Positions 31,983 through 43,720 of a stretch of DNA of 64,000 nucleotides are shown here, one piece after another. A program made the translations under genes and the position numbers. The DNA is from Chaenocephalus aceratus (lineage: Eukaryota; Chordata; Actinopteri; Perciformes; Channichthyidae): positions 6,915,628-6,979,627 of the forward strand of contig CM043793.1 in the NCBI GenBank assembly GCA_023974075.1, in the 5' to 3' direction. The notes under the pieces were generated by a model. The model was not told the origin of the DNA and ran no database searches. It saw only the letters and a list, made by a program, of their open reading frames with translations. How positions within the stretch are numbered: the stretch's first letter is position 1; every line of letters starts with the position of its first letter.

Positions 31983-34900
31983 TGAAAGACGACACAGGAA
32001 GTGAGGATACCCGGCCCGGAGGAAGCCCGGGGTCCCCTTCTGGAGCCAGGCCCAGAAGGAGGACTCGTCGGCGAGCGTCTGGTGGCCGGGCTTGCCACGG
32101 AGCCCGGCCGGGCCCAGCCCGAAAAGGCAACGTGGGCAACACCTCCGCTTCTCCGTCCCGCGGGCCCACCACCTACGGGAAACATCGATGGGGTCGGGTG
32201 CGCTGCCAGAAGGGTGGCAGTGAAAGCGGAGGGTCTCGACGGACCAGACCCGGGCGGCAGAAGCTGGCTTTGGGGACGTGGAACGTCACCTCTCTGGGGG
32301 GGAAGGAGCCGGAGCTTGTGCGGGAGGTGGAGCGGTACCAGTTGGATCTGGTTGGGCTCACCTCTACGCACAGCGTCGGCTCTGGAACCTTACTTCTGGA
32401 TAGGGGTTGGACTCTATTCTTCTCCGGAGTTGCTCAAGGTGTGAGGCGCCGGGCGGGTGTGGGGATACTCACAAGTCCCCGGTTAGGTGCTTCGTTGTTG
32501 GAGTTTACCCCAGTGGACGAGAGGGTCGCCTCCCTACGCCTGCGGGTTATGGGGGGGAAAACTCTGACTGTTGTGTGTGCTTATGCACCCAACAGCAGTT
32601 CAGAGTATTCGGCCTTCTTGGAGACCCTGGAAAGAGTCCTGTATGGGGCTCCTGAAGGGGACTCCTTAGTCTTGCTGGGAGACTTCAACGCACATGTGGG
32701 CAATGATGGAGACACTTGGAGGGGCGTGATTGGGAGGAACGGCCCCCCTGATCTGAACCGGAGTGGTGGTTTGTTACTGGACTTCTGTGCTAGTCATGGA
32801 TTGGCCATAACAAACACCATGTTCGAACATAAGGATGCTCATAAGTGTACGTGGTACCAGAGCACCCTAGGCAGAAGGTCCATGATCGATTTCGTTATCG
32901 TATCATCGGACCTGAGGCCGTATGTTTTGGACACTCGGGTAAAGAGAGGGGCGGAGTTGTCAACTGATCACCATCTGGTGGTGAGTTGGGTCGAGTGGCG
33001 GGGGAAGCCTCTGGATAGACCTGGTAAGCCCAAACGTGTAGTTCGGGTGAACTGGGAACGTCTGGAGGAGGCCCAAGTTCAGGAGGCCTTCAACTCGCAC
33101 CTCCGGCGGAGCTTTTCGGGCATTCCTGTGGAGGTTGGGGATATTGAACCAGAGTGGTCGGTGTTCAAAGCCTCTATTGCCGAAGCCGCGGTGGGGAGCT
33201 GTGGTCTCAAGGTCCTAGGTGCCTCAAGGGGCGGTAACCCTCGAACCTCCTGGTGGACACCGGTGGTCAGGGAAGCCGTCCGACTGAAGAAGGAGGCCTT
33301 CAGGGATTTGTTATCCCGGGGGACTCCCGAGGCAGTTGCAAGGTACCGACAGGCCCGAAGGGCAGCAGCCTCATCCGTGGCCGAGGCAAAGCAGCGGGTG
33401 TGGGAGAAGTTTGGAGAAGACATGGAGAAGGACTTTCGGGCGGCACCAAAGTTGTTCTGGAAAACTGTCCGACACCTCAGGAGGGGGAAGCAGGGAACCA
33501 TCCAAGCTGTGTACAGTAAGGATGGGACGTTGTTGACCTCAACTGATGGAGTGTTGGGACGTTGGAAGGAACACTTTGAGGAACTCCTGAACCCGACAAC
33601 TCCGCCCTCTATGTTAGAGGCAGAGCTGGAGTATGACGGGGGATCAACACCAATCTCCCGGGGGGAGGTCACTGAGGTCGTCAAACAACTCCACAGTGGC
33701 AAAGCCCCGGGGGTGGATGAGATCCGCCCGGAAATGCTGAAGGCTCTGGGTGTTGAGGGACTGTCATGGTTGACACGTCTCATCAACGTTGCGTGGAAGT
33801 CGGAAACAGTACCGAAGGAGTGGCAGACCGGGGTGGTGGTTCCCCTTTTCAAAAAGGGGGATCAGAGGGTGTGTGCCAATTACAGAGGCATCACACTACT
33901 CAGCCTCCCCGGGAAAGTTTACTCCAAGGTACTTGAAAAGAGGGTCAGGCCGATTGTCGAACCTCAGATTGAGGAGGAACAATGCGGATTCCGTCCTGGT
34001 CGTGGAACGACGGATCAGCTTTTTACTCTCGCAAGGATCCTGGAGGGGGCCTGGGAGTACGCTTATCCGGTCTACATGTGTTTTGTAGACTTGGAGAAGG
34101 CGTATGACCGGGTTCCCAGGGAGTTACTGTGGGAGGTGCTGCGGGAGTATGGGGTGAGGGGGTCTCTACTCAGGGCCATCCAATCTCTGTACTCCCAAAG
34201 CGAGAGCTGTGTCCGGGTCCTCGGCAGTAAGTCGGACCCATTTCCGGTGAGGGTTGGCCTCCGCCAGGGCTGCGCTTTGTCACCAATCCTGTTTGTAATA
34301 TACATGGATCGGATTTCGAGGCGTAGTCGTGGGGGGGGGGGTCTGCAGTTCGGTGGACTAAGGATTGCACCACTGCTTTTTGCAGATGATGTGGTTCTGA
34401 TGGCTTCATCGGTCTGCGACCTTCAGCACTCACTGGATCGGTTCGCAACCGAGTGTGAAGCGGCTGGGATGAGGATCAGCACCTCCAAATCTGAGGCCAT
34501 GGTTCTCAGCAGGAAACCGATGGACTGTCCACTCCAAGTAGGGAATGAGTCCTTACCCCAAGTGAAGGAGTTCAAGTATCTCGGGGTCTTGTTCTCGAGT
34601 GAGGGAACAATGGAGCGTGAGATGGGCCGGAGAATCGGAGCAGCGGGAGCGGTATTGCAGTCGCTTTACCGCACCGTTGTGACGAAAAGGGAGCTGAGCC
34701 AGAAGGCAAAGCTCTCTGTCTACCGGGCCATTTTCATTCCTACCCTCACCTATGGTCATGAAGGATGGGTCATGACCGAAAGAACGAGATCGCGGATACA
34801 AGCGGCCGAGATGGGTTTCCTCCGCCGGGTGGCTGGTGTCTCTCTTAGAGATAAGGTGAGAAGTTCGGTCATCAGGGAGGGACTCGGAGTTGAGCCGCTC

Positions 34901-35192
34901 CTCCTTCGCGTCGAAAGAAGCCAGTTGAGGTGGTTCGGGCACCTAGTTAGGATGCCACCTGGGCGCCTCCCTAGGGAGGTGTTCCAGGCACGTCCAGCTG
35001 GGAAGAGACCAAGGGGTAGACCTAGGACCAGGTGGAGGGATTATATCTCTTCGCTGGCCTGGGAGCGCCTTGGGATCCCCCAGTCAGAGCTGGTTGATGT
35101 CGCCAGGGAAAAGAAAGTTTGGGGCTCTCTGCTGGAACTGCTACCCCCGCGACCCGACCACGGATAAGCGGGAGAAGATGGATGGATGGATG
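31825..35192 (+). mobile_element. Full-length RTE-clade LINE (Rex3/Expander-like) with GATG tail
   Basis: A 9-bp target duplication GACTTTGTC (31816-31824 and 35193-35201) delimits 3368 bp. The element has a single ORF, a very short 3' UTR and a (GATG)n tail (35177-35192), as in fish RTE-type LINEs. No stop or frameshift was found, so it is a candidate for a recently active copy. Confidence 0.93.
31928..35167 (+). CDS. RTE-type LINE polyprotein: APE endonuclease + reverse transcriptase
   Basis: Uninterrupted 1079-codon ORF. The frame is open further upstream to an ATG at 31814, but that ATG lies in host flank across the target duplication. The element's own start is therefore likely 31928 (MANW) or 31982 (MKDD). 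A basic Arg/Gly/Pro-rich N-terminus (residues 20-110) precedes an APE-type endonuclease (about 115-350: LGTWNVTSL at 115, [16 protein letters not shown] at about 251, [16 protein letters not shown]). The reverse transcriptase (about 570-850) has [49 protein letters not shown] (motif A), [11 protein letters not shown] (motif B), FADD at 818-821 (motif C) and FKYLG. The C-terminus has RWFGHLVRM and [12 protein letters not shown]. The usual Glu of the LQETH motif reads LTSTH, as I recall for this fish subfamily. Confidence 0.93.
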   Translation: MANWSQARGQTKIGSKDLMKDDTGSEDTRPGGSPGSPSGARPRRRTRRRASGGRACHGARPGPARKGNVGNTSASPSRGPTTYGKHRWGRVRCQKGGSESGGSRRTRPGRQKLALGTWNVTSLGGKEPELVREVERYQLDLVGLTSTHSVGSGTLLLDRGWTLFFSGVAQGVRRRAGVGILTSPRLGASLLEFTPVDERVASLRLRVMGGKTLTVVCAYAPNSSSEYSAFLETLERVLYGAPEGDSLVLLGDFNAHVGNDGDTWRGVIGRNGPPDLNRSGGLLLDFCASHGLAITNTMFEHKDAHKCTWYQSTLGRRSMIDFVIVSSDLRPYVLDTRVKRGAELSTDHHLVVSWVEWRGKPLDRPGKPKRVVRVNWERLEEAQVQEAFNSHLRRSFSGIPVEVGDIEPEWSVFKASIAEAAVGSCGLKVLGASRGGNPRTSWWTPVVREAVRLKKEAFRDLLSRGTPEAVARYRQARRAAASSVAEAKQRVWEKFGEDMEKDFRAAPKLFWKTVRHLRRGKQGTIQAVYSKDGTLLTSTDGVLGRWKEHFEELLNPTTPPSMLEAELEYDGGSTPISRGEVTEVVKQLHSGKAPGVDEIRPEMLKALGVEGLSWLTRLINVAWKSETVPKEWQTGVVVPLFKKGDQRVCANYRGITLLSLPGKVYSKVLEKRVRPIVEPQIEEEQCGFRPGRGTTDQLFTLARILEGAWEYAYPVYMCFVDLEKAYDRVPRELLWEVLREYGVRGSLLRAIQSLYSQSESCVRVLGSKSDPFPVRVGLRQGCALSPILFVIYMDRISRRSRGGGGLQFGGLRIAPLLFADDVVLMASSVCDLQHSLDRFATECEAAGMRISTSKSEAMVLSRKPMDCPLQVGNESLPQVKEFKYLGVLFSSEGTMEREMGRRIGAAGAVLQSLYRTVVTKRELSQKAKLSVYRAIFIPTLTYGHEGWVMTERTRSRIQAAEMGFLRRVAGVSLRDKVRSSVIREGLGVEPLLLRVERSQLRWFGHLVRMPPGRLPREVFQARPAGKRPRGRPRTRWRDYISSLAWERLGIPQSELVDVAREKKVWGSLLELLPPRPDHG

Positions 35193-35201
35193 GACTTTGT
35201 C

Positions 35202-37380
35202 AGCTTTCTAGTTTAATGTATTGAAGGCAAAGATATTTAACACATAGTGAGAACTGCTACTATTTATCTCTCAATATTGTCTGAAAAAACGTGGTAAAAG
35301 TTTATTTCAGTGAGACAACAGAGCAAGCTTCTACAGTTGTACTACGTTTTGATAACAGTTACATATTATTTTGATAATAACATATTTTTCAATGTTGATG
35401 AACTTCATACTGTTCATTCATAATCTGATTGTCCTTGTAGCTCACTGTTGAAAAAAACCAAAAACATTACAAAATAACTATATCTACAGCCCCTAAACAC
35501 ACAAACACACCGCTTTCATAAATAACACACTTGTTCTGCAATAATATGTTTTATGTTTCCTGTCATTTTTGTTAGGAAAGGACATGCCTGAAAGACACAA
35601 CATTTTCTCCTTCTCTGAGGGTCAAGAAGAACATCCAAGAGGAACATTAAAAGCTGATGTTATGAGATTTTAAGACCAGTACACTAAGACACTACTTTTA
35701 TTGTGAAAACACAGTCGGCTGATCGAATGTAGCTATTTCCACATCTACACTCCATCAGCTGATTATTTCTATTTGCCTCACTTTATGAGCTTCACATCAC
35801 TTGTGCCTTGTACCGCAGAGTTTGCAACGTCACAAATACATGGGGCCAATCTTCAGTCAGATGTGAATGTTTAATCTAACATTTTCAGTCAGAATAATGG
35901 ACAAAAGGAATGCAAATACAAATACAATTTATTGAAATGTGAACCAAAACTTCATCAAAAATGTTTTAAATAAAAAGCACATATGGACAGAAGGTGTAAA
36001 CCTATTAAATGTATAAGTGAACACATTTAGTCAAATAAAGTGACAGTTGGTATTAGCTGTGCCCAGCATGGGCTCCTCCATCAGGCCTGATCCTCCTCGC
36101 TGAGGAAAGACCCTCAGTCCTCTCCAAACCAACAGACAGGACGTCCATCACACGGAGGTTTCTCCCTGAAGTCTCTGCAGCTCTCTGGACACCACGCTGT
36201 CTCAATCCGTCCACACTGAATATGAGAGGGGGAAATGAAAATAATAAATGCTTTGGACAATAAGAAATATAAAGTTGACTGTTGAGTTGCTCAGTTTTTT
36301 TAGATTGTCAATACTATTACTGTATAACTTATATCTCAGGTTAAGAGGCACATTCAAATAAAGATTGGTCTTTAAATAAATGTTGTCTTTTGAATTGTTT
36401 GTCTAAAGTCAAGGATCTAGAACTGGTACTTAGTTTTAATGATACAGTCTGGTTATTATGCTGTTTGGAGGAGGCCTCACAGGTAAGAGCACTAACTAGC
36501 TACCATCACATGTACCTTAGCTTGACTTAAATGTATTAAACGTATAATTAAGTGATATCAAAATATAAATAACTAATGTCATGCAGACATATTAATATGT
36601 GCTTGATTCCAGTGTTGAATTTAGCACAATTGCAAACAAACGTTAAGGGATTTTAAGATTCTGAAGTATTATGCTAAAAACTCAATAACTTAGATTATTA
36701 TTTATAGGTTTGCTGAATAGTTTCATGTCCGCTTACATTTATATATACAGTCTATGCCCGTGGACGTGGCCCAACCTCTCATTCCCATGTAGGCGGAGCG
36801 TCACCGCCCACTATTCCGGGCTGACATCAGCTCAGATGGAATCTGTATCCGCTCGTTGTAGCCCCGTTTTTAAAAGATTTGGGTACGGAGGAAAAGAGAG
36901 GATTGTATTTTCTGACACTTGGTGAGTTCCCTGACACACCGAGGACACATAAAAGACGTACAAAAGTGAATTTTGCATTATAGGTACATCGAAGCTTCAT
37001 TCATGGGTGGGTTATTTAATGACGTATTTTATGTCGTAGAGCTAACTATGAAAATCTTGTACGCTTTTATTACCACAGACCTTATTTTAAGCATATATCC
37101 AAAAAACATATTTAAAAAAACACTTAATTCAAGACGAGATTTTTGAGCTATATACGGGTACTTCTGCTCTCGACAACCAGGCAAGACGGGTAACTTGTGG
37201 TGGTTTACTCTCGAGAGCCTCCGGCTATTTGTGCATTATGTGCCATGAGTAGCTCTCATAGGAATTAACGAGGCCTCGCCTCCAACGCTGTATGTATCCA
37301 GTTCATTAAATACATCCGTGATTTAGCCAGGCACTAATCGATGACCCACTTTTAAAACTTCTAAACTCTCTGTTCTTTTG
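35202..37380. other. Intergenic DNA with a possible terminal exon and a Cys-rich minus-strand frame
   Basis: 35576-35674 follows a TTTTTGTTAG acceptor and is open in one frame to a TAA, with AATAAA at about 35970. A minus-strand candidate lies at 36114-36215. 36480 has a consensus donor (CACAG then GTAAGAG). No family recognised. 36735-36760 (ATATATACAGTCTATG) is a common fish repeat end. Confidence 0.3.
36114..36215 (-). other. Possible Cys-rich peptide exon
   Basis: After an acceptor-like CTCTCATATTCAG the minus strand encodes 33 residues with five Cys (spacing x7, x3, x8, x5) and a stop. A second frame is open for 54 codons over the same DNA, and no signal-peptide exon was found, so coding status is doubtful. 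Confidence 0.2.
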
Positions 37381-37659
37381 GTGCCGTCTCCTGGCCTGTT
37401 GTCAATGTGACTAAAACATGAGTGAAGTGGTTCTCCAGTGTGAGTCTGGAGGCTGGTATCCACAGCCTGAGGTGTTGTGGCTGGACGCTGAGGGAGAGCT
37501 GCTCTCTGCTGGACCTACAGAGACTCTCAGAGGTCCTCATGACCTCTACACCGTCAGCAGCAGAGTGACTGTGGAGAAGAGACTCAGCAACACCTTCACA
37601 TGTCCATGTCCACCAGCAGGACATCAACTGGACCAGGGAGACACACATCCATGTTCCAG
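37381..37659 (+). pseudogene. Butyrophilin-type Ig C-domain exon, decayed
   Basis: Encodes the hallmark VVLQCESGGWYPQPEV, then LWLDAEGELLSAGPTE, VSSRVTVEKRLSNTFTC and, in another frame, HQQDINWTRETHIHVP. Three defects are visible: a one-base loss before MSEVV (near 37415) that puts a TGA in the upstream frame, a one-base gain just after NTFTC (near 37605), and no AG at the expected acceptor (TTCTTTTGGTGCC). Related teleost genes place this exon after a V-set exon; the nearest V exon is at 17251. Either a pseudogene or several sequencing errors; the first is more likely. Confidence 0.8.
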
Positions 37660-37734
37660 GTTATTCAAGTTTATAAGGCTGTGATCACTTTCAGATTTTA
37701 TTTACATTTCATAATTTGTGTTTTACCATTTCAG

Positions 37735-37852
37735 ATCATTTATTCATGGCCCCAAGTACTACTGGTGGTTATTATTGGCTTAGTTATTGGCTGTGTGGTG
37801 GCAATTCTCGCCGTTCTCTTTGTTGTGTGGAAATGGAGACAAAAGAAATTCA
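37735..37852 (+). pseudogene. Butyrophilin-type transmembrane exon, out of phase
   Basis: Follows a TTTTACCATTTCAG acceptor and ends at a GTAAGT donor. One frame gives a clean transmembrane helix (LLVVIIGLVIGCVVAILAVL) and a basic stop-transfer KWRQKK. The phase-1 junction expected from the C-domain exon instead reads DHLFMAPSTT and then leaves the helix frame, so a one-base shift lies near 37760. Confidence 0.7.
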
Positions 37853-38699
37853 GTAAGTAACAAACTCATTTCACTATTTCTTAATGTTCAATAAACTGCA
37901 GCAACCCTTTGATGTTTGTATGTCTCTGTTCCAGCAATAGCTGTGCCTGGAGGCATTCTCTTTTTGGGCTTTTTGTTAGTCCATTAGTCATGAATGCGAA
38001 ATCTCAAGGGAGGGAATTTCTCCAAATGTGACATGAATACCACTTGGATTTATGGATTAATTAAAATTATTTGCTGAATAAATGTCTCAGTGACCCGACA
38101 AAACATTTATTTAAAAATAACCTAAAAAGTAAAAAAAACTGTTTTATAGCTGAAGGTCTTGTGATCATTTTAAAGTTGGAATGAAGTCTCTAGCTGGAAG
38201 TATGTGGAAGAAGTAGCATTTGGCGCAAGGTGTAGGTAAAAGAGGATTTGAAGGTTCCTCCCATTGAGTTACATGTTAAAAAAAGAGTTTAAAAAGCTGA
38301 ATATTTCAAAAAGTATAAAATATTTTGAAAAAGTTGAAAGTTTTCCATCATGTGCTGAACAGGCTGAACAGTTTGATATTTGAATGGTTTCTGTAGCTGA
38401 AATTGTTGAAGTTATTGAGAGCCAAAATATTGGTTGAAAATTCTAGAAAATCTAAAGTGTAATGTAAAGCCATAGTTTTCAAATTGCTTTACAATGAGTT
38501 ATAAGAGAAACTACATTTGATTTTTTACAAATATTTGAGGTATTTACATTACAATTAAATGTGTTTTTTTTTACCCCTCTCATCATTGTGGTTATGGTCA
38601 GTAATTGTTGTTCAAAATAGAGATTTAAATTATATATTTTTTCAAAGTTAAAGATGAATATAATCGAGTAATTTCAGGATACATGACGCATGGTATAAT
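37853..38699. other. Intergenic DNA, nothing recognised
   Basis: AT-rich; no B30.2 or other cytoplasmic exon of a butyrophilin-like gene is visible. Confidence 0.45.
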
Positions 38700-38704
38700 A
38701 TAAA

Positions 38705-39530
38705 CCATCCGACCTCTGCAGCTCATTCAGAATGCAGCGGCTCGTCTGGTCTTCAACCTTCCTAAATTTTCCCACACCACTCCGCTCCTCCGCTCCCTTC
38801 ACTGGCTTCCGGTAACTGCTATACATTACATTACATTGCATTTAGCTGACGCTTTTATCCAAAGCGACTTACAATAAGTACATTCGACCAGGAAGACACA
38901 ACCTTGAAGAAAACAGAATCATATAAGAACATGGTTTCAAAGAGCCAATCGTTTCAAGTGCTACTCAACTGGCTTTAGATAAGCCAGTCCTTTATTAGTA
39001 TATAATTCACTTCAAGACACTGGTACTTGCGTACCATGCTGCGAATGGATCTGGCCCTTCCTACATCCAGGACATGGTTAAACCGTACACCCCAGCGCGT
39101 GCACTTTGCTCTGCATCAGCCAAACGACTCGCTGCACCCTCGCTGCGAGGGGGACCCAAGTTCCCATCAGCAAAAACACGTGGGTTTGCTATCCTGGCTC
39201 CAAAATGGTGGAATGAGCTCCCCATTGAAATCAGGACAGCAGAAAGCTTACACACCTTCCGGCGCAGACTGAAAACTCATCTCTTTCGACTCCACTTCGA
39301 GCGATAGAATGACTAACAAAGAACTGCTAACAGAGCACTTATATACTAATAAAGGACTGGCTTATCTAAAGCCAGTTGAGTAGCACTTGAAATGATTGGC
39401 TCTATGAAACCTGATGTACTTATATGATTCTGTTTTCCTCAAGGTTGTGTCTTCCTGGTCGAATGTACTTATTGTAAGTCGCTTTGGATAAAAGCGTCAG
39501 CTAAATGCAATGTAATGTAATGTAATGTAA
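38705..39530 (+). mobile_element. L2-type LINE 3' part (RT C-terminus and tail)
   Basis: Starts in the conserved IQNAAARLV-like block and HWLPVTA (38722-38820). It resumes after a nested insertion at ALVLAYH-equivalent sequence (39005) and continues in frame at 39074-39304 (PKWWNELPIEIRTAESL, FRRRLKTHLF). The 3' end is the fish L2 tail (GTAAGTCGCTTTGGATAAAAG then AATGT repeats, 39475-39530). Confidence 0.8.
38823..39004 (-). mobile_element. 5'-truncated L2 3' tail inserted in reverse inside the L2 copy
   Basis: Reverse complement of 39350-39525 (AGCGACTTACAATAAGTACA, GGTCGAATGTACTT motifs), begins with the ACATT tail. It splits the RT C-terminus of the host L2. Confidence 0.8.
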
Positions 39531-39563
39531 TAAACAGATGTGATGGAATAGAGTGGCGAATCT

Positions 39564-40607
39564 AGAGTGGCGAAGTCCCTCCCCTTCCGGGGGAGTTCCA
39601 TGGGACCTTATTTCTGAAAAATGATGTATTGAAGTCAATGGAGAGAGAAAGATTATCTTCTCTTTAAGATTAAGATGAATTACTCATATGATGTTTGTCA
39701 ATTTAAAAGATAATTTTGCCAGTCAAAAAAATTAAAATGTGACGTAAAACTGTGAAGTAATACATTAGTTTGTGTGAAACGCTGAATGAACTACATCTCT
39801 GGTCTCCCTATCACCACAATGAAACACATCCAGAAGAATGTCATGCAAAGCTGCCTGCCTGCCTGCCTTTGATTCTCTCTGAACTGCCTGATCTTTTTAA
39901 TGTTTAATGTCAACCATTTGTGCAGATAGCATGAAGTAGAACAGATCACCGGTGCTAATGTAGCGTTAGCATTTCTCCCCCGGGCTTAAATGGTGTATTA
40001 TAGAATGATCACACCGGTGTGACAGTACTCTTCAAAGGGTTCACGAAATATGACTACTACTCTTACTGTTTAACATTGTGGGTTACTTGATGATACTTCA
40101 TGTTAAGGCTAATACAAATGACAAGGCTAAGACTGTAATGCTAACTAACGTGCTTGCTACTAGCTAGGTAGCTAACTTGATCCAGCCAGCCACTCCTGGT
40201 CCTTTCATCAGACGGGAAGCGAAAGAACGAGCAAGACCCATTGCTGGTATGATAACAACCTGGTACTAAGCACACAGGCATCTTTTTAAAGTTGTCTTAT
40301 CTTAGCTATCTCTCATATTTAGCGGAGGAAAACAATTATGACTTCAGTTATGACATCACTTACGTGACTCTGGGATTTGTAGTCTTTCTAGTTGCGTATT
40401 TTTCATAGTCTTATATTTCAACAGTTTTACGACAAACTGTGACATGGAAATTATTTTTTAAGATTGACAAACATCATATATGTAATTCATGGCACAATTT
40501 AAATGGGATCGAAAGATACGTTTTCTCTCTCCATTGACTTCAATACATAATTTTTCCGAAATAAGGTCCCATGGGGCGGAAGTAGATGGGCGTGACTTCG
40601 CCACTCT
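39564..40607. mobile_element. DNA transposon family E with about 90-bp terminal inverted repeats
   Basis: The left end (AGAGTGGCGAAGTC...TTATTTCTGAAAAAT...TCAATGGAGAGAG) is the reverse complement of 40515-40607. The interior shares sequence with 15540-16112. No transposase. May be a non-autonomous ISL2EU-type element (inference from the YqaJ-like exon in the other copy). Confidence 0.8.
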
Positions 40608-42280
40608 CCAAGCACGCGTTTTTTTGTAGTTTTTTTATTCTAAGGATAACGGAGCTATGTAACGGTTCCACCTCCTCTGTCTGAGCGGCTGCCCTCTGCG
40701 AAGATCTTCTATTGAACAGCTTATAAGCAGGAACTAAAAAAGGAAAACCTTTGAGTTAAAGATGATTGGAGTTGAGGTGTAAACATTGGAATGTAACCAA
40801 GTTTACTTTTGTATTGTTGTTCTACTGTACAATGGTTGACATACTTATACTTTACTTGAGTATTTTAATGATGTGCTACTTTATACTTATTCTCCACATC
40901 TCAGCAATGTTCCTACATGATGTAATAATTTATAATGATGAAAAAAATGTAATGTGCGATTCTATGATGTAACTTTTACTCTTACTACTTTGTACTGCTA
41001 CATTTTAAATTCAGGACTTTGTCTAGATAATTTTGTGACCTACTCTTAAATGTTCTGAGTACTTCTATAGTCTCTGCTAATGAACCATAGTATAATGCAC
41101 GTACACATACACATACAGCAGAACCAATAATACACATCAATCTTAAGTGTATAGTGCAAGTGTAGTTCTTCCGTTCTTTCAAACACTACGGTTCTCAGAA
41201 ACCTGGTCAGAGTGAGCCCTCTGCCTGTTTTCTCTCCTCTGTGCTGCCCATATGTCAAAGTCTTTGTGCTTTTCAAGACAGCGAGGCGACAGAGGGGAAA
41301 AAAACAGCTGGATCCAAGGATCAGTGCTGCTAGCGACTCAGCTAGCTGTATCACCCCATCAAGCTAGCTCTTTTTCCTCGGCTGCCTGACTTCCCAAAGG
41401 TACCGTACCTCAAACCTATCCGTTAACCGGGAGAAATATGCTCTTTATCCCGGGCCGGTGTCGTTTTTACCTGAGCTTTCTATTTTGACCTATTTTTCTA
41501 ACTGGCTGCCCGGCTAGTCAGTTAGCTTCTATATTAGCTTCCCTGGATGCTGATTAGCGAGCTAGCTAATTAGCCTCCTGCTGCTTCATAAGAAGGTATC
41601 AGAGGATTACATTAGCTGTTTAGACTAAAGAGAGGACACTCTCCCTTAACTCACTTCACTTTCATTGTTTCCCTTTGTAAAACAGACATTTGTATTGCTT
41701 TATTAGCTACAATAAGTCACATTGCTACTAATTACCTGGTAACTATTATGTCAATTATTCGTTTTAATAGGAGGAATCACAGATATTGGTCTCATATTGT
41801 ATTTAATTTGGCTTTCATCAGCATGCAGGTATTTTTCTTTCTCATAATGTAAAAACAAAGTGTCCAAAACAGATTCAAGTATACATTCCTGAAATAACCA
41901 CTATAAGCACTTACTTGGGTTATGATGATTATTGCTTGCCTTCATCACTAATAAAGCATCTTGAATCTGTACAGACATCATCATAATGTATAACTTACAC
42001 TGCACAGCTTGTCATTTTCAAGCTGTTGTTTACATAACAAAATATTTCTGATATTGATTTATATAATAAATGTATACCTACTCACACATGAAGTAATCAA
42101 CTAAATACTAAATGCACTTAATGATGTATCAAAAGTACAAAAAGAAAAAAACAGAACCACATTTTGTCAGTTTTAGAATACGATTAGCTTTGAAATAAAA
42201 AGTTGGATGACACAATTTAGTAAAATGATAAAACACCATGGACTCAAACAATTTGGTTAAGATGTGAAATCAAATCTCAA
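40608..42280. other. Intergenic DNA, nothing recognised
   Basis: AT-rich with several GCTAGC palindromes at 41330-41580. No exon or RNA seen. Confidence 0.45.
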
Positions 42281-42682
42281 GTAAAAGTAGAAAAGTATTA
42301 TAATCAAAATATACTTAAAGTACCAAAAGTAGAAGTAGTCATTGTGCAGATTGGTCCATTTCAGAATAATATATATGATATGTTTTATAATGATTGATCA
42401 TGAAAGTGTTCTCAAAGCTGGTAAAGGTGCAGCTAGTTTGAATGACTTTGTAGACTGCAGGGTAGCTTGTGGATTTACTCCAGGTGGAACTAAAGTCTGA
42501 TTTAACACTTTGTTATATTTCACATCATTCATCCACATCTGTAAAGTAACTAAATTAATGTAGTGGAGTAAATGTACTCTGACATCTGGAGTAGATTGAA
42601 ATACTCAAGTAAAGTACAAGTCTCTCAAAATGTTACTTAAGTACAGTACTTGAGTAAATGTACTTAGTTACTTTACAACATT
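42281..42682. mobile_element. hAT-like element, same family as 29115-30423
   Basis: Near-identical to 29795-30075 and 30335-30420 (TTGTGCAGATTGGTCCATTT, CTTAGTTACTTTACA) but without the expanded minisatellites. Confidence 0.8.
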
Positions 42683-43499
42683 GCTTATGCAGTTCTTGGT
42701 CCCTGAGGGGATCTCTGCTTATTAAAAACACTACAGTACTTTCACAGTACTGCTTAAAGTCAATATATAATGTTTCTAGAATTGTTGCCCTGCCCTCTGT
42801 CTACATTCTCTTCATGCTGGTCTAAAAGAAATATGACGTGATATCAATACTTAATGACAGTTTTACTTTTGGAAAAAATAACTGCGATATGAGTCACACA
42901 TTTTCAGGGATTAACCATTTTTGCATAATTATTCTCATCAACATTGAAAAATATATTAAAATAATCTTGTTTTTAAAAATATCTATATTTTTCTTAGGAG
43001 GTCCCTCCAAACAAATATGTTTTGTTAAGTCTGAAGAATAAACATGTTTGCCGTGTATTTCTCTGAATCTACACAATAATTCATTCAGAATGGTATTTTA
43101 TTTACATTTTAATGTTTTTGTTTTGCACTATTTAAAACTATACAAACATGAAACTGAATTTCAGTAAACAAATTATAAATAGTCGAGAAAGAGGCAGAAA
43201 ACCCACTAGGCTCTCAAGACTCCACCTTCAAAAAATCACAGTTTTATAGGAAACACAAGATCAATATACGAAAATTAGCTCTAATAAAAAAATGATGGCA
43301 ATCTTTGGAGCAACATGCATACTAAAAACATCAATCATTTTACACGTCAATATTTTAACACATATTTGGCCTTAAACTAATATTAAGCTTCCTGCAATTT
43401 GAATATTGAACTAGTCCATACTGAGAATTCGATAACATTTCGATGTAATGTGCATCCCTACGTAAATACAGTCCCAACCGACAGTGAAGCAAGTGAGTG
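42683..43499. other. Intergenic DNA, nothing recognised
   Basis: Strongly AT-rich. Short open frames only. Confidence 0.45.
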
Positions 43500-43720
43500 A
43501 ACCCAGAGCACCGTGAGCAGCTCTAATGAGATTGAGCCTGGCCTGCGTCCAGCCTGCAGCTCCTGTGCCTGTAATCAGTCCTGTCGCCTCAATTACAGCT
43601 CCACGTCTGCTGCTGAAAGGACACTGGACATGTCTGAGGAGGCTCAAAATAGACACAGACACATTGTTGACGTTTATTTTATGTAAGGAGCTAGTCAGAA
43701 GTCCACAGTGGAGTTAGGAC
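43500..43720. promoter_or_regulatory. Candidate conserved non-coding element
   Basis: A GC-balanced island in AT-rich DNA with homeodomain-like sites (CTAATGAGATTG, TGTAATCAG, TCAATTACA) and no repeat features. Frames on both strands lack recognisable protein content. Inference only. Confidence 0.25.

Noticed and set aside
36710..36925. 71-codon frame with hydrophobic start
   Set aside because: Overlaps a common fish repeat end (ATATATACAGTCTATG) and has no homology or splice context.
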